A stretch of 64,000 bases of DNA from Buchananella sp. 14KM1171. Lineage in GTDB: Bacteria > Actinomycetota > Actinomycetes > Actinomycetales > Actinomycetaceae. The stretch is taken from contig NZ_CP159981.1 in the NCBI RefSeq assembly GCF_041380365.1, positions 248,001 through 312,000 of the forward strand, in the 5' to 3' direction. This document shows, in pieces, positions 58,385 to 64,000 of the stretch. The position numbers were made by a program, and so were the translations under genes. How positions within the stretch are numbered: position 1 is the stretch's first letter; each line of letters begins with the position of its first letter. The notes below the pieces were generated by a model, which did not search any database, was not told where the DNA came from, and saw nothing but the letters and a program-made list of their open reading frames with translations.

Positions 58385-58424
58385 AGGGGCTGGGCGGCTC
58401 GAACGAGCCGCCCAGCCCCTTTTT
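58385..58424 (+). terminator. Rho-independent terminator of the DUF7455 gene
   Basis: Very strong stem AGGGGCTGGGCGGCTCG / CGAGCCGCCCAGCCCCT around two loop bases, followed by TTTTTG. Confidence 0.9.
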
Positions 58425-58462
58425 GTTCCCCGGCAAGCCTGCGGGCTGCCCCAAAACGGGTC

Positions 58463-58493
58463 CGGGGCGGGCGGGAAACCCCCGCCCGCCCCG
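58463..58493 (-). terminator. Hairpin after sigA
   Basis: Perfect 13-bp stem CGGGGCGGGCGGG / CCCGCCCGCCCCG with loop AAACC, 17 nt past the sigA stop; GACCCGTTTT follows on the minus strand. Confidence 0.7.
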
Positions 58494-58509
58494 AGCCGTA
58501 GCCCCCGGA

Positions 58510-60300
58510 TCAGTCCAGGTAGTCGCGCAACACCTGGCTGCGGGAGGGGTGGCGCAGCTTGGACATGGTCTTGGATTCGATCTGGCGGATGCGCTCACGG
58601 GTGACGCCGTAGACCTTGCCGATCTCGTCCAGGGTCTTGGGCTGGCCGTCCTGCAGGCCGAAGCGCATGGCGACCACGCCGGACTCGCGCTCGGAGAGCG
58701 TCTCCAGCACCTGGGTGAGCTGCTCCTGCAGCATGGTGAAGCTGACCGCGTCGGCGGGCACCACGGCCTCGGAGTCCTCGATGAGGTCACCGAACTCGCT
58801 GTCGCCGTCCTCGCCCAGCGGGGTGTGCAGGGAGATGGGCTCGCGCCCGTACTTCTGCACCTCGATGACCTTCTCCGGCGGCATGTCGAGCTCCAGGCCC
58901 AGCTCCTCCGGGGTGGGTTCGCGGCCCAGGTCCTGCAGCATCTGGCGCTGCACGCGGGCGAGCTTGTTGATGACCTCGACCATGTGGACGGGGATGCGGA
59001 TGGTGCGCGCCTGGTCCGCCATGGCGCGGGTGATGGCCTGGCGGATCCACCAGGTGGCGTAGGTGGAGAACTTGTAGCCCTTGGTGTAGTCGAACTTCTC
59101 CACGGCGCGAATCAGGCCCAGGTTGCCTTCCTGGATGAGGTCCAGGAACAGCATGCCGCGGCCGGTGTAGCGCTTGGCCAGGGAGACCACCAGACGCAGG
59201 TTGGCCTCCAGCAGGTGGTCCTTGGCCTGCTTGCCGTCCTGGGCGATCCAGTGCAGTTCGCGGCGCAGCTTGGAGGGCAGGACGTCCTGCTCCTTGTTCA
59301 GCTTCTCCTCGGCGTACAGGCCGGCCTCGATGCGCTTGGCGAGCTCCACCTCTTGCTCGGCGGTCAGTAGGGCCACCTTGCCGATCTGCTTGAGGTAGTC
59401 CTTAACCGGGTCGGCGGTGGCACCGGCGGTGACGACGGTCTGGACCGGCTCGTCGGCCTCGGAGTCGGACAGGACGAATCCGCCCTTCTCGTCTTCCTTC
59501 TCCTCCTTGCCGCCGCGTCGACCGCGCCCGGTGGCCTTGCCGGCCTCGTCCCCGCTCTCGCCGTCGGCGGACTCGTCCACCTCTTCCTCGACGTCGTCCT
59601 CGAGGTCCAGGTCCACGTCCTCCACGTTGAGCTCTTCGTCCAGCTCGATCGCCTCGTCTTCGTCGTCCTCCACGGCCTCCTTGGCGGCGCTCTTGCGGCC
59701 CCGCTTCGGGGCGGCCTCGTCCGCCGCTGCGGCCTTCTTGCCGCGCGTGGTGGTCTTCTTGGTGGGTGCCTTCTTGGCCTGCGCTGCCTCCTCGGCAACC
59801 ACCTCAGCAGCCTCGGCGACCTCGGCCTGCGCGGCGGCCTTCTTGGCACGCGCCGCAGTGGTGCGCGTGGTGGCCTTCTTCTCGCCCGCAGTGGACGACG
59901 CCGCCTTGGGAGCGCTCTTGCGCGGAGCCGCCTTCTTGACCGGCGCCGCCTCCTCCGCGACCACCTCGGCAGCCTCAGCCTCCGCAGCGGCCTTCTTGGC
60001 ACGCGCCGCAGTGGTGCGCGTGGTGGTCTTCTTCTCGCTCGCGGTGGCCGACGCCGCCTTGGGAGCGCTCTTGCGCGCGGCCGTCTTCTTGGCCGGCGCC
60101 GCCTCCTCCGCGACCACCTCGGCGGCCTCGGCCTCCGCAGCGGCCTTCTTGGCACGCGCCGCAGTGGCGCGCGTGGTGGTCTTCTTCTCGGCCGGGGCCT
60201 TCTTGGCCGCCGTCTTCTTCACCGGGGCTGTCTGCTCTGCCTCCACGGCGGCTTCGGCGGTCTTGGACTTGGGCGTGCGGGACGACTTCGCGGTAGTCAA
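58510..60300 (-). CDS. sigA: Primary RNA polymerase sigma factor (SigA/HrdB) with repeated N-terminus
   Basis: 596 residues. Region 1.2-4 is canonical: [20 protein letters not shown], region 2 [20 protein letters not shown] and [16 protein letters not shown], region 3, and region 4 [20 protein letters not shown]. The first ~185 residues are Ala/Lys/Glu-rich and consist mainly of three 51-residue repeats ([20 protein letters not shown], then AAPxKK...RKSAPKAAS). An acidic stretch follows before region 1.2. TTG start at 60300 with GAAAGG upstream. Terminators back to back separate it from the DUF7455 gene. Confidence 0.96.
   Translation of the reverse strand: MTTAKSSRTPKSKTAEAAVEAEQTAPVKKTAAKKAPAEKKTTTRATAARAKKAAAEAEAAEVVAEEAAPAKKTAARKSAPKAASATASEKKTTTRTTAARAKKAAAEAEAAEVVAEEAAPVKKAAPRKSAPKAASSTAGEKKATTRTTAARAKKAAAQAEVAEAAEVVAEEAAQAKKAPTKKTTTRGKKAAAADEAAPKRGRKSAAKEAVEDDEDEAIELDEELNVEDVDLDLEDDVEEEVDESADGESGDEAGKATGRGRRGGKEEKEDEKGGFVLSDSEADEPVQTVVTAGATADPVKDYLKQIGKVALLTAEQEVELAKRIEAGLYAEEKLNKEQDVLPSKLRRELHWIAQDGKQAKDHLLEANLRLVVSLAKRYTGRGMLFLDLIQEGNLGLIRAVEKFDYTKGYKFSTYATWWIRQAITRAMADQARTIRIPVHMVEVINKLARVQRQMLQDLGREPTPEELGLELDMPPEKVIEVQKYGREPISLHTPLGEDGDSEFGDLIEDSEAVVPADAVSFTMLQEQLTQVLETLSERESGVVAMRFGLQDGQPKTLDEIGKVYGVTRERIRQIESKTMSKLRHPSRSQVLRDYLD
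59740..60240 (-). repeat. 153-bp in-frame repeats in the sigA 5' region
   Basis: The word GCGGCCTTCTTGGCACGCGC recurs at about 59834, 59987 and 60140, a 153-bp period equal to 51 codons. Copies are highly similar at the DNA level. Confidence 0.88.
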
Positions 60301-60601
60301 TCGAGGCCTTTCGACTCTGCAACGATGGCGCGTGACCCACGCACCCCGGCGTCACTGCCGGAGAAATCCTTGGGAGTCGGAAATGTCCGGCCAGCTACGC
60401 CAAGACATTATACAAGGCTGCGCACAATACGCCGCCCCAACCCGGCCTGTCAACAGTGCGAGGAATGATTCGCTGGGCGGTTGGGCAGCGTCGTCCATCA
60501 CTAGCAAAATCTTGGGCGCCGCCGATCGCACGGGCCACCAAGGGGGGACCGACGCACCTACCGCCGCGTCCCCGCCGCCGGTTGACGCCCCGACTGCCCG
60601 C
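60301..60601. other. Intergenic region between sigA and the stress-protein gene
   Basis: 301 bp non-coding. It holds the sigA ribosome site, the TATAAT element and a TTGACA at about 60447-60452 (minus strand). No gene seen. Confidence 0.55.
60407..60412 (-). promoter_or_regulatory. Consensus -10 TATAAT upstream of sigA
   Basis: A perfect TATAAT on the minus strand about 107 bp before the sigA start, preceded by CTTG. No good -35 is found at 17 bp (a TTGACA lies 35 bp upstream). It gives a ~95-nt leader. Confidence 0.5.
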
Positions 60602-60988
60602 TCAGTGGGAGGTGACGGTCAGCACCGGCACGGGCGCCTCCAGCAGCACCTTCGCCGCGTTCACGCCCATCCCCAGGGAGGAGCCGTGGGCGCGGCCACG
60701 CAGGCCGATCACGACCATCGAGGGCTTGAGCTCGTGGGCGGCGGCCAGGATGTCGTCACCGATCTGCAGGTCGGCGCGGGCGTGACGCACGGAGAAGCTG
60801 ATGGCGGCGCACTCCAGGCGGTCCCACAGCTTGTCCTCGGCGCCCTCCACGGTGCGGGGGTCGTCAGCGGACTCCCGCCGCGCCACCAGCACCACCAGGG
60901 ATTTGCCCAGCGCCTGCGCCAACTCGATGGCAGACTCCAGGGCGGCGTTGGACTCATCGGTGCCGTGGTAGGCGAGGAGGATGGACAC
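60602..60988 (-). CDS. Universal stress protein (UspA) family
   Basis: 128 residues, single Usp domain. Begins MSILLAYHGTDESNAALESA and ends with the ATP-binding loop VVIGLRGRAHGSSLGMG followed by NAAKVLLEAPVPVLTV (G-2x-G-9x-G-S/T pattern, slightly altered). GTG at 60988 with GGGAG upstream; longer in-frame extensions lack support. Divergent from the polyprenyl synthetase. Confidence 0.88.
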   Translation of the reverse strand: MSILLAYHGTDESNAALESAIELAQALGKSLVVLVARRESADDPRTVEGAEDKLWDRLECAAISFSVRHARADLQIGDDILAAAHELKPSMVVIGLRGRAHGSSLGMGVNAAKVLLEAPVPVLTVTSH

Positions 60989-61053
60989 GGTGGCTCCCAA
61001 CTTTTCCGGTTCCGGGTAGCTTAACGCAGCTTTCGCCACCCAATTCACCTCAC

Positions 61054-61059
61054 TAAGGT
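61054..61059 (+). promoter_or_regulatory. Leaderless -10 hexamer TAAGGT for the polyprenyl synthetase gene
   Basis: TAAGGT ends 7 nt before ATG 61067. AAGGTGGG could also serve as a ribosome site. Confidence 0.35.
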
Positions 61060-61066
61060 GGGGGCC

Positions 61067-62179
61067 ATGTTGCAAGAATTTCCCGGCAGTGCGCTGCGCC
61101 CACAGTGGGATGGCGCGCTCCTGGCCGTGCAGGAGCAGTGGCGGGCCGAGCTGGCTGACCTGGTGGAGGCCGCCGAGCTCCTGGATTACGCCGCCGTGCT
61201 GCTCGCCGGCGGCAAACGCAAGCGGGCGGAGCTGGCGGCCCTGGGCTACTGGGCCGCAGGCGGGGACCCGGCCAGCCAGGCGTGCGCCCAGGCCGGCGCC
61301 GCCCTCGAGCTGTTCCAGGCTGCCGCTCTTGCGCACGACGACCTCATGGACGACTCCGCCACCCGCCGCACCCACCCCACCACCCACGTGCAGGCCGCCC
61401 ACGATCACGCGGCGCGCGGCTGGGTGGGCAGCGCCGCCCAGTTCGGGTTGAGCGCAGCCGTGCTGCTGGGGGACCTGCTGCTGGCGCAGTCCCACCGCAC
61501 CTTCGCTGCGGCCGCCGCGCTAGCAGACCGGCAGGGGGACGACGTTGCCGCCGGCCCGCGTGGAATCGGAGCCGGGCAGCGCGCCCTGGCCGCTTTCAGC
61601 GCGATGAGCGTGGAGCTGCAGGCCGGGCAATACCTGGACACCCGGGCACAGACCCAGCCGCTCGGCGCGCCCGACGCGCTGGCCAGCCTGGAGCGGGCCC
61701 TGACGTTCAAGTCCGCCCGCTACTCCGTGGAGCACCCGCTGCGGATCGGCGCCGCGCTGGGCGGGGCGGGGCCCGAGCTGGTGGCGGCCCTGGGCGCGGT
61801 GGGCCGGCCCCTGGGCATCGCCTTCCAACTGCGCGACGACCTGCTGGGCGTGTTCGGCGACCCGGCCGTGACCGGCAAGCCCGCCGGGGACGACGTCCGG
61901 GTGGGCAAGCGCACCGTGCTGGCCGAGCTCGCCCACGCCAGCCTCTCCCCCGCGAACGCCGCCGAGCTGGCCGCCCTGCTGGCGCGCGCACCCCTCGGTG
62001 AGGCGGACACGGCAGCCGCGACGGCGCTCATCGCCGCCTCCGGGGCGGCGGAGCAGGTGGAGGCGCGCATCGCCCAGCTGCGCGGCCAGTACGAGGCCGC
62101 GATCGAGGCCCTGCCGCAGGAGCCGGTGCGCCTGGCCCTCGCCGCGCTGGCGCACGAACTGGTGGACCGGGAGGCCTAA
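61067..62179 (+). CDS. Polyprenyl diphosphate synthase
   Basis: 370 residues. First Asp-rich motif LAHDDLMDDSATRR, second motif LRDDLLGVFGD (DDxxxxxxD). It elongates dimethylallyl or farnesyl diphosphate with IPP from the MEP pathway (dxs in this window); chain length is not evident. The genomic position beside the Rv2175c-like gene and the PknL-like kinase matches idsA2 (Rv2173) of M. tuberculosis. ATG 61067; a GTG nine bases earlier is possible. Confidence 0.9.
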   Translation: MLQEFPGSALRPQWDGALLAVQEQWRAELADLVEAAELLDYAAVLLAGGKRKRAELAALGYWAAGGDPASQACAQAGAALELFQAAALAHDDLMDDSATRRTHPTTHVQAAHDHAARGWVGSAAQFGLSAAVLLGDLLLAQSHRTFAAAAALADRQGDDVAAGPRGIGAGQRALAAFSAMSVELQAGQYLDTRAQTQPLGAPDALASLERALTFKSARYSVEHPLRIGAALGGAGPELVAALGAVGRPLGIAFQLRDDLLGVFGDPAVTGKPAGDDVRVGKRTVLAELAHASLSPANAAELAALLARAPLGEADTAAATALIAASGAAEQVEARIAQLRGQYEAAIEALPQEPVRLALAALAHELVDREA

Positions 62180-62289
62180 AGGCAGCCCGCCACCCCACCG
62201 GCCAGCCCGGCGCCCGCTCCGGGGAAAAGGGCCGGCCGCAAGCCCGCCACCGAGATCGGGGCGGCCCGGCGGCAGCGTCGTACCTGAAA

Positions 62290-62634
62290 CTAGAACGCCA
62301 GGGCGGCGGCCACTCGGCGCACCTCGTGCACGCGACCGTCGGCCAGCGCCTGGGCCGGGGCGGTCTCCAGGCTCTCGTTGTCCGTCAGCAGCCAGTCCAC
62401 CGCCTCCGCATCGCTCATGCCACCATCCAGCAGCAGCATGATCGTGCCGCGCAGCGCCTTGTGCGGCACCGGCGGGGTGACGGACTCGTCCAAGAAGACT
62501 CGCGGGACCCGCTTGACGCGGTCCTCCCCCACCACCACGGCCAGGCTGCGGTCACGCAGGGCGGAATGAACGTCGCGCAGGCGAACCTGGCAAAGATCGG
62601 CAACCTCGGGCACGGTCAGGAGAGCAAAATCCAT
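62290..62634 (-). CDS. Rv2175c-like DNA-binding protein
   Basis: 114 residues. Winged helix-turn-helix head (LLTVPEVADLCQVRLRDVHS) and a C-terminal ALRGTIMLLLDGGMSDAEAV domain, as in Rv2175c, a DNA-binding protein phosphorylated by PknL. Adjacent and divergent to the kinase gene, as in M. tuberculosis. Start at ATG 62634 with TACGGT 6 nt upstream. Confidence 0.88.
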   Translation of the reverse strand: MDFALLTVPEVADLCQVRLRDVHSALRDRSLAVVVGEDRVKRVPRVFLDESVTPPVPHKALRGTIMLLLDGGMSDAEAVDWLLTDNESLETAPAQALADGRVHEVRRVAAALAF

Positions 62635-62640
62635 GCCGTA

Positions 62641-62646
62641 ACCGTA
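62641..62646 (-). promoter_or_regulatory. Leaderless -10 hexamer TACGGT for the Rv2175c-like gene
   Basis: TACGGT ends 6 nt before ATG 62634. Confidence 0.35.
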
Positions 62647-62677
62647 GCGCCTCCACGGAAGTTCTCATACTTCTAGG

Positions 62678-62683
62678 TAAAGT
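62678..62683 (+). promoter_or_regulatory. Leaderless -10 hexamer TAAAGT for the pknL-like gene
   Basis: TAAAGT ends 6 nt before GTG 62690; an in-frame TAA at 62678 excludes any earlier start. Confidence 0.5.
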
Positions 62684-62689
62684 GCGACC

Positions 62690-64000
62690 GTGGTTAATAG
62701 GTCCAACAGCAGTTCGACTCCTGAGCAGGCTCCGGGCGGCGGCATGCCCGCAGACGCGGCCCGCCCCGCCGGCGGTGCCTCCACGCGCCCCGGCGCCACC
62801 GAGCTCGGAAATGGGGCCGACCACCTCGGCAAGAGCACGCCGGGCGACGGGGCAGAGCAGGGCGCCGCCGGTGACGCTGGCGGTGCGGGAGGTGCTGGCG
62901 GTGCTGGCGGAGTGGCCCTGGAAGGGCGGTTGGGCACTATTCCCGTCTCCGAGACCCGCAAGTACTCCGGGCTGTCCGACGCTGCAGCCGGCAGCCAGGA
63001 GGCCGCCCGGGACCCGCTGATCGGGCAGGAGATCGAGGGCCGCTATGTGATCCAGCGGCGCATCGACCGCGGCGGCATGGCCACCGTCTACCAGGCTCTG
63101 GATCAGCGCCTAGACCGCATCGTGGCGCTGAAGATCATGCACCCCCACCTGGCGGAGCAGGGGGACTTCCTGGCGCGCTTCCGCCGCGAGGCGCGCGCGG
63201 CCGCCAAACTCACCCACTCCGGCATCGTGGCCGTGTACGACCAGGGCGGCACTTCGCAGCTGTCCTACCTGGCGATGGAGTACATCCACGGCCCCAACCT
63301 GCGCGCCCACCTGCGCCAGCGCGGCTCGCTCACCGTCTCCCAGGCGCTCATCATCACCGAGCACGTGCTGGCGGCGCTCTCCGCCGCGCACCGCGTCGGG
63401 CTGGTGCACCGGGACATGAAGCCGGAGAACGTGCTCCTGCCCCGCGAGGGCGGGGTGAAGGTGGCCGACTTCGGGCTGGCCCGCGCGGTCACCGAGGCCA
63501 CCGGCGCCACCACCGGCTCCATCTTCGGGACCGTGGCCTACCTGGCCCCGGAACTCATCACGAACAGCTTTGCCGACGCCCGCACCGACATCTACGCGGT
63601 AGGCGTGATGCTCTACGAGCTACTAGTGGGACGCCAGCCGCTGCACGGCGAGACCCCGATGGCGGTGGCGTACAAGCACGTCAACGAGGGGATCCCGGCT
63701 CCCTCTGCCGCCGTCGAGTGGATCCCCGCCGAGGTGGACGCGCTGGTGGCCGAGTTCACCGCCCGCTCCCTGGACGACCGGCCCGCCGACGCCGCCACGG
63801 CCCTGGAAAAGGTGCGTGCGGTCCGTGCGAGTCTTCCCGCCGACGTCCTGGCGCGCCGGGCCACCGTGGTGCCGCCCGTCGGCGGCGCGAGCGGCGAGCC
63901 CAGCGACGACGGCCGCTCCGGCGCCATCACCGTCCACGTGGAGTCCCCCAGCCCGGCCGTACTGGCCGCCAACACCGGCAAGGTGCAAAAGAAGAAGAAC
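62690..64000 (+). CDS. pknL: Serine/threonine protein kinase, PknL-like (3' end outside window)
   Basis: 437 residues visible. The first ~110 are a Gly/Ala/Pro-rich disordered head, unusual before the kinase domain in this family. The kinase domain starts at GRYVIQRRIDRGGMATVYQ (Gly-rich loop), with IVALKIMHPH (Lys), LVHRDMKPENVLL (catalytic Asp), VADFGLARAV and GTVAYLAPELIT. The activation loop TEATGATTGS has several Thr for autophosphorylation. The membrane and any PASTA segments would lie beyond the window. Named from its kinase type and its place beside the Rv2175c-like gene and polyprenyl synthetase. Confidence 0.9.
   Translation, partial: MVNRSNSSSTPEQAPGGGMPADAARPAGGASTRPGATELGNGADHLGKSTPGDGAEQGAAGDAGGAGGAGGAGGVALEGRLGTIPVSETRKYSGLSDAAAGSQEAARDPLIGQEIEGRYVIQRRIDRGGMATVYQALDQRLDRIVALKIMHPHLAEQGDFLARFRREARAAAKLTHSGIVAVYDQGGTSQLSYLAMEYIHGPNLRAHLRQRGSLTVSQALIITEHVLAALSAAHRVGLVHRDMKPENVLLPREGGVKVADFGLARAVTEATGATTGSIFGTVAYLAPELITNSFADARTDIYAVGVMLYELLVGRQPLHGETPMAVAYKHVNEGIPAPSAAVEWIPAEVDALVAEFTARSLDDRPADAATALEKVRAVRASLPADVLARRATVVPPVGGASGEPSDDGRSGAITVHVESPSPAVLAANTGKVQKKKN

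Overview
The window is a contiguous stretch of a high-GC (roughly 68-70 %) actinobacterial chromosome, packed mostly end to end with housekeeping genes. Several blocks keep the order known from Mycobacterium tuberculosis: thrS-HIT-pgsA-patA-pimA-Nudix-pdxS/T-yebC-ruvC, RNase D with DUF3000, and TRAM methyltransferase-APC-trkA-trkA-DUF3159-OB-DUF3710-DUF4193. The sigA region and idsA-Rv2175c-pknL are also conserved. Pyruvate formate-lyase, a topoisomerase IV pair, a D-aspartate-ligase-like ATP-grasp enzyme beside a FemAB protein, LAxTG and CWB2 surface proteins, and an IS1249-type element point to a facultatively anaerobic Actinomycetaceae-like organism. The genus cannot be fixed from this sequence alone.

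Layout. 1-11.3 kb (minus strand): RuvC (cut by the window edge), YebC, pyridoxal-phosphate synthase PdxT/PdxS with a Nudix hydrolase, an EcsC-like protein, a PrsW-like membrane protease, the phosphatidylinositol mannoside pathway (PimA, PatA, PgsA1), a HIT protein and ThrS; from thrS to pimA the genes overlap and look translationally coupled. 11.34-12.39 kb: a 1-kb non-coding segment with a G-rich 7-bp minisatellite, three copies of a ~45-bp repeat and three copies of a ~120-bp structured repeat. 12.4-15.5 kb: an osmoprotectant-type ABC importer. 15.7-17.4 kb: a sortase-anchored DUF5979-type surface protein. 17.7-20.7 kb: a tRNA cluster (Val-GAC, Gly-GCC, Cys-GCA, a second identical Gly-GCC, Val-CAC) holding a methyltransferase gene and an IS with an 8-bp target duplication. 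21.3-23.9 kb: two probable peptidoglycan cross-bridge genes. 24.1-32.3 kb: DUF3000, RNase D, a lipoprotein, a pyruvate formate-lyase locus whose glycyl-radical domain is a separate gene, and dxs. 32.5-39.2 kb: S9 peptidase, CLC antiporter, aconitase. 39.3-45.6 kb: the conserved TRAM/APC/Trk/DUF block. 45.8-60.3 kb: SepH, a phosphodiesterase, DUF5998, topoisomerase IV A and B subunits flanking a CWB2 wall protein and two acetyltransferases, a small DUF7455 protein, and the primary sigma factor. 60.6-64 kb: universal stress protein, polyprenyl synthetase, Rv2175c-like regulator and the PknL-like kinase (runs off the window).

A recurrent feature is a TANNNT-like -10 hexamer lying 6-7 nt before a start codon that lacks a Shine-Dalgarno sequence (at least twelve genes), implying frequent leaderless transcription. 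The most unusual items are the tripled structured repeat between thrS and the ABC operon, the split pyruvate formate-lyase, and acidic or Ala/Lys-rich insertions in ParE and SigA.
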